Below, in pieces: positions 22,397-33,442 of a stretch of 64,000 nucleotides of DNA (the first letter of the stretch is position 1; every line of letters begins with the position of its first letter). The stretch comes from Triangularia verruculosa (lineage: Eukaryota > Ascomycota > Sordariomycetes > Sordariales > Podosporaceae): NCBI GenBank assembly GCA_033296885.1, contig MU863915.1:186001-250000 (forward strand), given 5' to 3'. The translations under genes and the position numbers were made by a program. The notes below the pieces were generated by a model. It ran no database searches. It was not told the DNA's origin and saw nothing but the letters and a program-made list of their open reading frames with translations.

Positions 22397-23725
22397 ATGA
22401 TCTCTGATGAATCCAAGTATTATTGTCTGAGCGGCGATTGCCCTTTGGGGGGCCCAAGCACCTGGCACGTCATCGATTGGGACCAGAGACGGGTTATTTC
22501 GGTGACCATGGACGGCGAGCAGGACAGCGAAGACCTCGCCATTCAGAATCTCAGCCGGATCGACAGCAGCAAACTTCCCCGCGACATATATAGGATCTAC
22601 GTGTCGGATACCGGCGAAATCATCTCTAGATATAGCGACCCTAAGAACGATGCAACCTGCTGCGTCCACTATCCATTCCTTGGCGACATGACTGTTCCAG
22701 AAGGGACCTTGACGATCCAGCGGGACAAACTGGAAGAACTCGAGAGACTCGGTCCTGATGTTGACCTGGTCGCGTACCCTCCGTGCCAGGGGCCATCTGC
22801 TAAAAAAGTAGGTAGGAACCTTGGTATGGATTATCTCTAGTTGATGACGCTGATCCCCTTTACACAGGTCGTATTCAAGTACTACTGGCTGTGGCAGTAT
22901 GGGCAGGGTTCTTGGAAAGAGATGAGCCTGTGGATGCGTCTCCCCCGTAACCATCCAAACATTGTACCATTTGATCGGATTGTCGTTGATGAGCTCGAAG
23001 GTCGCGTTGTCGGATTCACCACCACCTATGTGCCCGGTGGCAACTTGGAGGAAAATACCTCGCGTGTTTTCAAGCTCGAATGGCTGCGACAACTTATAAA
23101 CGTTGTCGACGAGCTGAATCTCCAATATGGCATCGCCCATCAAGACATCGCCCCACGTAACCTCGTGGTTGACGAGTCGACCGATTCTATTATGTTGTTT
23201 GACTTCAATTATGCGGCTCGCATCAACTACCCGCCCCTAGGAAACGGCAAGGGTGAGCATTATGACGAGGAGCGGAACGACGTCAAGGGGTTGATATTCA
23301 CCACCTACGAGATTATCACGCAAGACCAGAGCTTTCGGAATAAGCCTCACATAGAGCAAAATACCAACCATCTACCTCAAGAGTGGAGGAAGCACCCAAA
23401 GGTAGAGCTGGATTGCCCAGTCGCATCATATCAGTCCATCCTGCAGGAGTGGGAGAAGCGAAGGACAGGTGACTTGGCTGGTGCCAAGTTCGACGACTTT
23501 CCAAAGCGCATTGACTGGCCCACAAGGCCTGACCCTCCTCAGAAAATAGTCGTGCTCAAGAATAGCGAGGGCAAACCGGTTAACGTCCGTTTGGAACAGT
23601 GGGATGAGAAGCGACAGGACGTGTTGGCTAGAGGTGGCAAGGTCTTGAACTGGGAGCGGCTGCCACAGAAGGATTTGAACGGGGGGGTGAGGGTGCTCTC
23701 CAATGGTGAACTGATCAGGGGTTAA
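22397..23725 (+). CDS. Atypical protein kinase-like protein
   Basis: Predicted kinase-fold protein of 422 residues from exons 22397-22807 and 22868-23725, joined in phase 0. An N-terminal domain of about 130 residues (MISDESKYYCLSGDCPLGG...) is not recognised. The kinase part begins at VVFKYYWLWQYGQGSW, has the catalytic loop HQDIAPRNL (Asp and Asn kept), and has DFNYAARI in place of DFG. The glycine-rich loop is not evident, so the N-lobe is reduced. This layout is common in lineage-specific fungal kinase-like genes. Activity is uncertain because DFG is replaced by DFN. The start is the first ATG of the frame. It lies between the HNWD receptor and the HET gene, but no functional link is shown. 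Confidence 0.72.
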
Positions 23726-24727
23726 TGGTTAGAGTTTGACTCCCCCAGCCCAGGTCTTAGGTAGGTACCTGACTTTATACAGCGGTGCACACGTGTCGCT
23801 TTTGACAGGAGATTAGGAGGTATGTTCTTCTCCCGTGTCACTATATGATTCTCGTTTGTGAACAGCTAGGAGTCACCATATATCTATCTCTTATTATTTG
23901 TAAGGTACCTATATTGTCGGATGATGTGTTAGTGAAGAGTAAAGATCGTGTATGGTTCTAAGCTGGGAGCTGTTTCCATAGCCAGTTCCCTATCCGTGAT
24001 GCTATGAACGTAACTTTCGCCCCAACATGTCCATCTCCCGGAATCCGCAACACGAAGAGCAGATGCCACTTGACGAAGATACAACACACAAATACTATCA
24101 CCGGCCTAGAGAAATAGTGGTCCCAGACTACCTAAATTTAACTAGTCTCTGTGACAAAGAACCGTCTATTGAATTGTTTGAGTGTAGTCGCCATTGACGA
24201 AAGGCCTGCCGACTGTTGGATGTCGCTGTGATTAGGAACTTCTCAAATCCTCCTTCAACCTTGAGGGTTAGCATGTCCTTCCAGTCCTGAGCGTGCATCC
24301 TCCTTGGCCCATCTGCGCTGTTCTGTTTCAGATCAGCAAGAACCGTCTTTCAGAAGGCTTGGGGCAGTGGCTCTCCTGTGAAGTAGGTTTGATCTGGTTG
24401 GACAGAGATTATTGCACGCTATGTTTGTAAGGTTACTCGTAGTCTTGATTTCCACTGGCTATAGTTGCATATCTCCGTGCCGTAAGATTCCCAACTAGGA
24501 GCCCGAGGTTCGATGTAGTGAACCGTGTCGAATAGGTACTATGCTACTAATAAGTAAGACTGAATTATCGTCTTTCGTCGAGATCTTAGGGTCAGGACTA
24601 TGCTGAATACAGGAGATGCCGTAGAGCTCAGAGGAAAAATTTGACTTCGAAAGCGAGACAAGGTGGTCGCTCCCGCCCCCTGTCGTTGACCAATGAACCC
24701 TTGATCTGTGCTTCGATTCTCCTCTTC
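23726..24727. other. Intergenic, no gene seen
   Basis: One kilobase between the 3' ends of the convergent kinase-like and HET genes. No supported open frame, RNA gene or repeat was found. Confidence 0.45.
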
Positions 24728-26973
24728 TCATTGAAGAGTAATCGTCCTTCGCTTAAGAGGATCGGTTATTACTTCCTCCCAGCCTTTCCGTGCGTTCATA
24801 TCACTTTCAAATCCCGGGGAATTGGCTCGCGGGTACACTGCCATGCCTACTCTTTCATAGTTGCCAGCGTGGTCATCCGATGCGGGCCCCAAAACGAGGA
24901 ATTGGAACTCCCACTCGGAGTGGGCATAGAGGCACAGGGCTAATGCTGGAACAGCCTTTTGCCACTGATCTATGTTGTAAAATGTGTCTTCTTGAGTGCG
25001 GTAGACGGATGCTTGACCGGTGGAAGACGCTGATACTTTCAAGTACGTATCAGGCCAGAGCTCAGTCGTTTGGCCTGCGATGGTGATTTTCAGGATTCCT
25101 GTCTCTCCATCATCGCCAACAGCTCCGTCGTAGAAGATGACGGCTTCGTGAAGAAATCCTTCGACCGTTAAAGTAGCGTGATCCATATCCCCCTATCTCG
25201 AAATCAGTTGTCGGCATTGGAATAGTCAGGGGACTTATCATACCATAGGATCTAGGCCCTTAGGCTTCAAAGTCCAATCCACGAGGGAAATACGGTCCTT
25301 CAATCCCTCTACCGTGAGATATCTGTTGACTCGGGTATCTAGAGGACTAGCCACTGAAGCCCATGAAAAGGATGGCGCCAAGTAGGTCTCCGGGCATGGG
25401 TTAGTCTTTTTGAAATATGTAGCCCACCCCAAGCTTCGTGAGAGGGATTTCAACCAAATACCTGCAACATAATCGGACCCTGTGCAGCTCTGAAGTAGCC
25501 TTGCCAGTCCGGCGATGGCAGGCAAACGGTCCTTAGTGAAGGTGAATTGCTTGTAGGAGTAGTCCAACAATCTGTCATGCCAAAACAACCACGGATTTCG
25601 TCGGATATCATCAACAGTGACCATGTCTTTAGTGCTTGGCCCCGTGTCGACTCCTCGGCATTCACACGCCATCCCAGAGCGGCACAGCCACTGGACCTCG
25701 TCGGTGGAAAACGCGCTAATGCGCCGCGAAAGAGCTTCCTCCTGAAAGCACCAGCCTCTATCCTGCACCGGGTCGAGAGTGAAGTTGTAGTAGGCGCTTG
25801 AAGAGCGCTGTAAGACGTGAAGACCAACGTTCATTGTTGGCTGGGCAGTCAGAGTTATCGTAGTGCCGCTCTTCTCATCGAACCAGGCTCGGGTGAACCG
25901 TGGGAGTTGCTTTCTCGGAGCGAGAAAGCCGTCCTGCACTGAAGAAGCCGATAATGCGGTAACCGTAATGTATGCGTTGCTGTACACCTGAGCCATCATG
26001 GCAGCCTCCCTTTGCCAGTCTTCGGGGTCGTCTTGTATGATGCACAGGGCGTCGATCCAGAGGTAGTCGACAGCAAGACCTCTCGCTATTGCTACAGCAT
26101 CCCTAAGAGTTTGCGGTAGGATAGCGATCTCGAATCCGGACTTTAGCGTCTCGAGATTACTTCTCGTGGTTTTCAAGAAACCGGAGCCGCCCCAGCAGTA
26201 GCTCAACGCAGCGTAGCCGGTCGCCATATCTGATATCCTCGGGCGTTCACGCAGATAAACAAGGCCTCCCTTGTCACCGAGATAGAGAAGACGAGTCGGA
26301 CAATACGAAATATTTTGTTGTTTACAATTTGGATGACTCCTTTCGCATTCTTCAAGCCGCTTCTGGATGAAGGCTATGGCGGAGGGCGAATCAGGTTGTA
26401 GGTTGATGTCGGGCAGATTTCGGGGTAGTCGAGGGTTTAGCTCACGCCCTAGTGACGGTTGTGAGCAAGCAGTTTAACCACAATGAAGCCGGAATCAAAT
26501 CATTGAGTACCTTGAAGAGTGAACACTTCCATAGGTTTTAAGCCAACTGACAGCACAAGTCCACCTGTGTCAAGGTTCCAATGCAACCCCATCCAGGAAT
26601 CTATGTCAAAGTCGTCATCGTCATCATGGTTGGCAGCGCCATTGGCACTGGCGTTGGTGACAGCTGGTGTTGCGGGGGCGAGGCCAAGCTCGATGGCAGC
26701 ATCGCACAAAAAGCGACAAAAAGGGCAGCGGAGATAAGAGCCTTGGCCCGGTATCAACACGGACGAGACATCTTTGTAGTCCAGCCCATCCTGTATTTCA
26801 AGATTGTTACACGTCTCGCACTTGGCAGCACCGGCTTGTTGGGAAGGGAGGATAGTCATGGTAGAGTTGAGTGGCGAAGAGCGATTCTTGTTCAGAGCAG
26901 GTCCGTTATCTATGCGGAGATGCAAAAAGCGGAGATGGCAGATAGAAGCGGGGAACAACGGCATGAACGGCAT
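24728..26973 (-). CDS. HET-domain protein
   Basis: Heterokaryon-incompatibility domain protein of 710 residues, from exons 26973-26511, 26448-25244 and 25192-24728 (introns 62 and 51 bp, all in frame). The N-terminal leader carries CETCNNL and a YLRCPFCRFLCDAA segment typical of these proteins. The HET domain reads GYAALSYCWGG, ILPQTLRDAVAIARGL, YLWIDALCIIQDD and AYITVTALSA, and later DRGWCFQEEALSRR. The C terminus ends RRTITLQ. The first in-frame ATG is at 26973; a second at 26860 (MTILPSQQ) is a credible alternative. HET domains trigger programmed cell death in non-self recognition in characterised cases, but specificity here is unknown. It is divergent from the SRAP gene. Confidence 0.88.
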
Positions 26974-27291
26974 GAACGGGCGGCACGAAAGATTACTACC
27001 TTACCTACCTACCTACTGCGAGACTCTTCTTCTTTTGGCAGGTATAAATTTTATACCGGAGTTTACTAGGTGCTCAGGGGCTCAGGGGTCGTAGTCAAAG
27101 TGACCACGTGACCTGGCGACGTGAAATCGCGTCGAGAGGTGGGGCGGGGTGGCCTTGTCGCGTCTCCCATCTACGTCATCGCATCGACCTTGCACAACTC
27201 AAAACGGACGACAATTGTTCAATCAACCTACGTAGCGGGCGATATTTTGCAAGTGTTTGACAGCGATAACTGAAAATCCCCCCTCTATACG
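26974..27291. other. Divergent promoter between HET and SRAP genes
   Basis: 318 bp separate two divergent starts. No strong motif beyond GC-rich GACGTG/CACGTG-like words around 27105-27125 could be identified. Confidence 0.4.
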
Positions 27292-28571
27292 ATGTGCGGA
27301 AGATATGCCATGGCCATGGTAAGCCCCCTCCCTCCCTCAAACCCCCTCCCCCCCCTCCAACAGCCTCTCATTAACCACTCCCCCAGCGGCCCTCTCAAGT
27401 CCGACAAATCCTCCAAAACAACTACGACCTCCAAGTCGACGACGCCCCCGCCGACGATGGCGACGGCGCACCCCGACAATCCTACAACTTTGCCCCAGGC
27501 TACAACGGCGTAGTCTACCGCGCAGACGTCGGGGAGCGCGGCGCCGGTGCCCAAGATCAAGAGCCATCCTCCTCGCCACAACAGCAACCACGAAAAAAAC
27601 TCCAAGCAATGAAATGGGGCCTCATCCCCTTCTGGACAAAATCCTCCCCCTCCTACCCCTCCACCCTCAAAACCATCAACTGCCGCGACGACTCCCTCGC
27701 CCAATCGGGCGGCATGTGGGCGAGCATGAAGGCCAAGAAGCGCTGCGTGGTCATTGCGCAGGGTTTTTACGAGTGGCTGCAGAAAGGAAAAGAAAAAGTC
27801 CCGCATTATATCAAGCGAAAAGACGGGAAACTACTTCTTTTGGCGGGGCTGTGGGATTGTGCCTCGCTCCCTCCCCGTGATGGACAAGGGGAAGAGACAC
27901 ATAAAGTATGGAGTTACACCATCATCACGACCTCCAGCAACGCCCAACTGAAATTTCTGCACGACCGCATGCCGGTTATTCTCGACCCAGAGTCGGAGGA
28001 GCTGCAAAAGTGGCTTGATCCGAGGAGGAGCGAATGGAGCAAGGAGCTGCAGCAGATCTTGAGGCCGTATGAAGGGGAGCTGGAGGTGTATCCGGTTAGT
28101 AAGGAGGTGGGGAAGGTAGGGAACAACGACCCGGTTTTTGTCGTGCCGGTGGCGAGTAGGGAGAATAAGGGGAATATTGCAAACTTCTTTGCCAATGCTG
28201 CTAGCAAGAATAGGAAGCAGCAGCACTTGAAGGAGGAGGTGGAAGTTGAAGGGGCTGGTGGTGAGAAGGAGGTCAAAACTCTTGACGAGGTCAAAAAGGA
28301 AGATGAAAAGGGGGTGGATTTCGAGGCTACGCTGGAAAAGAAGGGAGTGAAAAGGGAGGCGGATGATGAAGAGGAGATAGAAGGGGAGCCACCACACAAG
28401 AAAGTACAAGGTGGGGAGTCGGCGAAGTGGGAGTCACCTGTGAAGGAAAGACCAAAGATCAGTGCGACGAGCAATAGATCGGGGAGGAGTCCGGCGAAGA
28501 AAAAGGGCAAGGTTGCACCGGCGGGGGCGGGCAGCCAAAAGATTACAAAGTTCTTTGGGAATAGTGCGTAA
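27292..28571 (+). CDS. SRAP domain protein (HMCES/YedK family), abasic-site DNA-protein crosslinker
   Basis: Protects abasic sites in single-stranded DNA by covalent crosslinking through Cys2. Exons 27292-27318 (ATGTGCGGAAGATATGCC..., encoding MCGRYAMAM) and 27387-28571 join to 403 residues. The catalytic Cys2, the NFAPGYNG segment, MKWGLIPFW, NCRDDSLAQ, GFYEWL and HDRMPVIL follow the family order. The C-terminal third is a Lys/Glu-rich, disordered tail ending in QKITKFFGNSA, a PCNA-interacting (PIP) box pattern Q-x-x-I-x-x-F-F. The short first exon is required because SRAP activity needs Met removal to expose Cys. It is divergent from the HET gene and convergent with the ketopantoate reductase gene. 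Confidence 0.93.
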
Positions 28572-28642
28572 AATGGGATGCTTGTCTTTACATATTTCAA
28601 CTTCCTCTGCAATGGTCGGGCTATATTCAACCAGGTCTTTTT

Positions 28643-29758
28643 TCAAATCCTCGTACCTATCCTCATCAACTCCTCGCCTTTCTCCCATTTGCGGTACTTG
28701 ATGTAATGATATAGGTTCTGAGTCCCCCGCGGGCACTTCAGCCCCAATTCCCTCGCCTTCTTGATGATCCAGCCGCTGATGTAGTCAATCTCGGTCTCTC
28801 GACCAGCCTCCACATCCTGCAACATTGAGCTCCGATTCTTTGCCGTGTTGTCGGCTAGACGCAGGGCGTCTCTGAGTAATTGTTGATCTGACCAAGCTCG
28901 GTCGTGCTTGGCGTCTCCTGAGGGCAGATTGAGCGCGGCGCGCAAGACAGGGCCGATTTCTGCAACCAGTGACGACGGCCTGTATTCGGCGGTGAGGGCC
29001 GTGACGGGTTGGTCAGGAAGAGCTCTGAATCTTTCCAGGCTGCGGAGAGAACCGTTGGGGCACCTATGCAGGGCTGTGAGGGGGTTGATAACCGCGTTCA
29101 TGGCTAGTTTGCGCATCTGGCTGAGCTTGATCTTGTCATGGTCGAGTACATAGGTCTTGAGGGTGCCGCAGGCTTTAACGAGGGCTTTACAGAGAGGATG
29201 AGACTTGTCGATCTCCTCGCTGCCGCTAGAGGGGCCGATCTTGAGCGGGCCGTCACCAGCCATTTCGAAAGTGAAGGGGCAAACGGGCTGGGTCGGGTCG
29301 CCTCGGCCGAATACGCCGGCGCTGCAGATTCCAGTCCAGTATGACGGGCGGTTCTCTGGGGATCTGAAGGAGATGATCTGAGAATTGAGTTCTTCCTGGA
29401 CACCCATCCCGTTTTGGAGCAGCAAGACGGTCGAGTTGCGGTCAAGGCGAGGTGCAAGAGCGCTCATCGGCGCCAAGGTTTGCTGGCCTTTTGTTGAGAC
29501 GATCAGGTTGCTGATGGGTTCTGGGCGATTGAGCCTCTGGTACCGTCCGATATACTCGGCGCCGAAGCCGGCCCTAGTGTCTTGACGCTTCCTATTGATC
29601 CATTGTGTGACTTGGCTGCCGTTGTCGATGAACTTTTGGTACGAGTCTTCTTGGCGGAAAATCAAGGTCACGGGACATTGGACATGTTTTGCTAGTGAGT
29701 GCGCGACATATTTACCGATGTTCCCTGCCCCCAGGATGTATATGGTGGGATTCGACAT
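28643..29758 (-). CDS. 2-dehydropantoate 2-reductase family (ApbA/PanE-type)
   Basis: NADPH-dependent reductase of ketopantoate to pantoate in pantothenate/CoA biosynthesis, or a paralogue with another substrate. A single exon of 371 residues starts at the first ATG of the frame (MSNPTIYILGAGNIGKYV). The Rossmann motif GAGNIG is at residues 10-15, the STKGQQTL segment and VLLLQNGMGVQEEL follow the family pattern, and the C-terminal domain contains KLAMNAVINPLTALHRCPNG with the catalytic Lys/Asn region, then SSMLQDVEAGRETEIDYISG. Its 3' end lies 71 bp from the convergent SRAP stop codon. No signal peptide is seen; mitochondrial targeting is not evident. Confidence 0.9.
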   Translation of the reverse strand: MSNPTIYILGAGNIGKYVAHSLAKHVQCPVTLIFRQEDSYQKFIDNGSQVTQWINRKRQDTRAGFGAEYIGRYQRLNRPEPISNLIVSTKGQQTLAPMSALAPRLDRNSTVLLLQNGMGVQEELNSQIISFRSPENRPSYWTGICSAGVFGRGDPTQPVCPFTFEMAGDGPLKIGPSSGSEEIDKSHPLCKALVKACGTLKTYVLDHDKIKLSQMRKLAMNAVINPLTALHRCPNGSLRSLERFRALPDQPVTALTAEYRPSSLVAEIGPVLRAALNLPSGDAKHDRAWSDQQLLRDALRLADNTAKNRSSMLQDVEAGRETEIDYISGWIIKKARELGLKCPRGTQNLYHYIKYRKWEKGEELMRIGTRI

Positions 29759-30329
29759 GGCTGAGGTCACCGAGATCACCAAAACTGCCCACTGATAGCT
29801 GGTGGTTGTTGTCTGATAAAAATATCGGCCAAATTTGCGGCTGTTGGCAGCTGGCGCACTAATAATTTTGTAGCCCCACTCCCGCTATCTACGCCACTCC
29901 AGCAGTCCAACTACAGCTACGACCTACGCGTAGTTTCCAGATGTCAGCCTACGAAGCCCGTATTCACCCAGTAGACCACTGGCAATCGCGGCACCGGTGA
30001 ACCAAAAGCCTTGCGAGAAATACTCCCAACAGCTCGCTGGATCCTCCAAGTCGACTCTTGCCACCATCCATCCGATGGATACCAGGCAGGTCATTGCATT
30101 TAGATCAGAGACAGACTTGGGCCGCATTTCTTCAAAGCTACCTAGATTAATGATAAAGTCAGACATGCAGGTATCTAACTGTAAGCGATGGCGTTAGAGC
30201 TCTAATACCGCGATCCTAAAGGAACGTGGGCATCCTCACCGCGGCCAAAGATTGTGTTATTATCCGCCCTATATAAGACCCTATTCCGAAACCTTCTGCC
30301 AACCTACGACAGGTGATAACATCTGTAAA
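29759..30329. other. Intergenic with a doubtful 80-codon ORF
   Basis: Contains one minus-strand ATG frame (30166-29924) with a hydrophobic stretch and no recognisable relative. It may be a relic. CTATATAAG at about 30269 may be tRNA-upstream sequence. Confidence 0.35.
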
Positions 30330-30409
30330 TCTTCCGTAGTATAGTGGTCAGTATGTGAGCTTGTCAACCAACAACGCTCGAGACCCGGGTTCAATTCCCG
30401 GCGGGAGAG
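30330..30409 (+). tRNA. tRNA-Asp (GUC) with an 8-nt intron
   Basis: The acceptor stem TCTTCCG pairs with CGGGAGA (one G-U) and the discriminator is G30409. The anticodon stem TGAGC pairs with GCTCG, with anticodon GTC at 30363-30365. The T arm CCGGG-TTCAATT-CCCGG is perfect. An 8-nt insertion ACCAACAA (30367-30374) lies after position 37, the canonical place for eukaryotic tRNA introns. The A box (TAGTATAGTGG) and B box (GGTTCAATTCC) are present. Confidence 0.92.
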
Positions 30410-30678
30410 AATGCCACATTTCCTTTTTGCCAAATTCAAGCTTTCCTAAGCCAGTCTGTTTTTCTTTTCATAGTCTTCCCAATCAAATGGCTTGGGCTCA
30501 CGATGTGAATGTCGATCGAGTTTGACCCGCCTCTTGAGGAGCGGGGCAGTGTTTTCATGCATCTTCCCGAACAGAGCCTCGTGTGGCGCAGCAGGGCAAC
30601 ACGATACCACGTTTCCACGATCTCGTCAACACGGTCTAAGAACTGACCACAATCATGACAAACTTTTCATTATGATCG

Positions 30679-33442
30679 ATGGACCCTCTATCCCTTGCAG
30701 CTAGCGTCATAGCCGTAGTCCAGCTGGCTGGTCAGGTTATGAAGCTCTGCAAACAATACATTGGGGCCATTCAAGATGTTCCAGCAGACCTTCGCCAGAT
30801 GGTCATCGAAATCTCGACCCTCAAAGGCCTGTTCGACTCGCTGAACATTCTAGTCGAAACCGAAAATATCAGCCAATACGTTATTGCCTTGCAGGCTCCG
30901 GCCATTGGGTGCCGCGTTGTCTTGGGGGAGTTGGAAAAGCTGCTTGATGAAAGCGGAATCGAGAGCAAGAAGGGTGTTCGGCTCCATACCCTCGCGTCTA
31001 CTTGGGCAACTCTCGCATGGCCACGAAAACGATCACAAGCTCAGAAGATGCTGACCGAGCTCGCCACGTACAAAAAGACCATCAATCTTGTTCTTACCGC
31101 AGACATCGCGTACGTCTCTACCAAATCTGGCCAACGTCAGACAAGATGTTGACGAATGGCAGAAATGAAATGAAAATGTTGCGGCTAAACGTCGAACAAC
31201 TGAACGATTCTCTATCCAGTAGGTTCCGGCCTGCGTTGATTATCTACTGATCTCTAATGTCTTGCTAGGTTCAGAAAGACAAAGTATCTTGGATTGGCTT
31301 CTCCAAACAACTGTGGACTCGTCCTCAAACCTCAATGCTGCTCTCTTACTACACGAGGCAGGAACAGGCGACTGGACCTTCCGGACTGCTGAATGGCGGG
31401 CCTGGACCTCTGACGCCAAGTCTCTCCTCTGGATTTATGGTATTCCAGGCGCTGGAAAGACCGTGCTCGCATCTTATCTCATCGAAACCATCAAGGCTCG
31501 GACCGTGGCCCAGAAAAACACCGATCTGGAGGGCCTTGCTTATCATTACTGCTACCACGGTAGACTCGGGTCTAGCCAAGATGAGCGTCCAAAGCTTCTA
31601 GCTGCCGTTATAAACCAGCTCTGTCGGCAAATCCAATACATTCCAGAAAAGCTCAAATTCGCCCGCGCCTCCGGAGCGTGTACTCTGGCAGATCTGATGG
31701 AGATTCTGCAAGATCTTGCCAAACGATTCAAGCGAATAAACGTCATCATCGATGCCGTAGATGAAGCTGGAGAGCGGCAACTGCTCCTGTTCTTCCTCTA
31801 CATGCTGATCACACACCCACAGCTTTCCGTAGTTCACATCTTGGCGACCAGCAGAGACGAGGTCGACATTCGACGCGCTCTTGAGCCGATAGCCCTGACG
31901 CTTTGTATGTCAAACGAGATTGTGGATGAGGACATTCGGCGATACGTACGTCGGACTCTGCATTCAGATGCTAAGTTTTTAACGTGGCCGGGTCCGCTGC
32001 TGGATGAAATCGAGGACGGACTGGTGAAAGGGGCGAAGGGCATGTTTCGATGGGCCAATTGCCAGATATTGACATTACGAACACTGAACACGCAACAGGC
32101 TGTTAGAAAGGCTCTCAACACATTGCCCGCGACCCTGGACGAAACATATGAGCGTATTCTTTGCAGCATACCCGAGGCATCCAAACCTCTTGCCTTTCGC
32201 GCGTTTGCAATTCTGTGTTCCGACCGGCGATCATCAACAGCATTAACCGCAGAGCTTCTCCGAGACGCTGTACTTTGGGGAGACGTGGGCATCGGGCGTG
32301 AGGAGGATAGCGAAAGGGATTTTGAGAATGGGCAAAGCGGCATAATGGACGTTGTCCAGGATCAACTGTTCGACATTGAAGCACTCCGGGAGGTCTGCAT
32401 TTGTCTTCTCACGTTATCCCCGTACGAGACTGTGGACCACGAATATATCAGCTCCGAGGGAAAGAACTGGGAGTTCACCGGTCGTTTGGTCAAACTGGCC
32501 CACTACACCGTCAAGGAATACCTCATGTCTGACCGCATCAAATATGGCCGGGCGTCGGGGTTCAGCCTGACCACTGAACAGACACGAGAAGAGTACCTAA
32601 AACCTTTTCTGAAGGCGGCGATGCACAGCAATATATTTGCCAACGAACTCCCAAACGGTTTTCCGAAGCTATCTTGCCTTTACCTATCAAGTCTCCTGGC
32701 AGGATTCGATACCGACATTGCCACTAACGACAATCTCATGGACCTTGTAACACAGGTTCTCAGCCCCGAAACAGGCGCGTTCGCCAGCGTGTCAAAGTTT
32801 CTGGGTTCTCGAGGCATAACATCAGCAATTAACTTCCTTCCAGTGTCTACGGTTGAATATTCGGAAAACAATCTATACAATCAAGGCCCAGAAGGGCTGA
32901 TACTAGCGCGGATGATTGCCCTAGAGCTGGAAGAAACATCTCTAGCATACATCGCTAAGATCTCGACTTCACTACCGGCTTTACAGTCCCTGCTATACGA
33001 CATCAAAATAGAGTTCGACGTCTTCTCCTCCTGCACTCTTCTCGATCTAGCGGCCGCCAGTGACTCCCACAGGCTTTGTCTCTATCTCTTCCAGCTTGAA
33101 GAGCATGCCGGTGTGGCCACGGGTGGAAAGAGCATCATCATGAAAGCTGCCATCAAAGCGCTGATCTTTGCCACCCATCTCGCTGGGCCGATGCCTAACA
33201 GGCAAAGCAAGAGCTTGCTCTCGCTTCTTTTCTCAAAGGGGGCAGATCCAAATGTTGCTGTCGGTCCTTATACAGCTAGGATGGTGGCTTCTCGTTGGGG
33301 GTTGTATTCCCTTGCGGAGTTTCATTTCGAAACATCGGCGCAATCACCAGCAAAGGATGGCGAGGTTGTCTTAAGCGAAATTGAGGGGGTCAAGGATGGA
33401 AGTCCATGGTTAGATCCGTTTAATGTGCTGTTGCAGGACTAA
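30679..33442 (+). CDS. STAND NLR with HeLo-like N-terminus, NACHT and ankyrin-like C-terminus
   Basis: Predicted intracellular receptor of 886 residues, modelled as exons 30679-31109, 31163-31218 and 31269-33442. The N-terminus MDPLSLAASVIAVVQLAGQV is characteristic of the fungal STAND N-terminal (HeLo-like) domain. The NACHT part has the P-loop IYGIPGAGKT and Walker B VIIDAVDEAGERQLL. The C-terminal region is helical and ends in an ankyrin-like segment LLFSKGADPNVAVG. The short middle exon (KMLRLNVEQLNDSL frame) is the weakest part: an alternative frame just before it reads ANVRQDVDEW, which also looks coding. A small frameshift or different splicing is therefore possible there. It starts 270 bp after the tRNA-Asp gene. 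Confidence 0.82.

Noticed and set aside
25238..26227. HET gene starting at MATGYAAL
   Set aside because: The frame stays open upstream through YLGDKGGLVYLRERP and joins a good first exon by a 62-bp intron, so that Met is internal.
29924..30166. 80-codon minus-strand ORF with a hydrophobic segment
   Set aside because: Has an ATG and protein-like sequence but no recognisable relative, splice context or promoter. Too weak to annotate as a gene.
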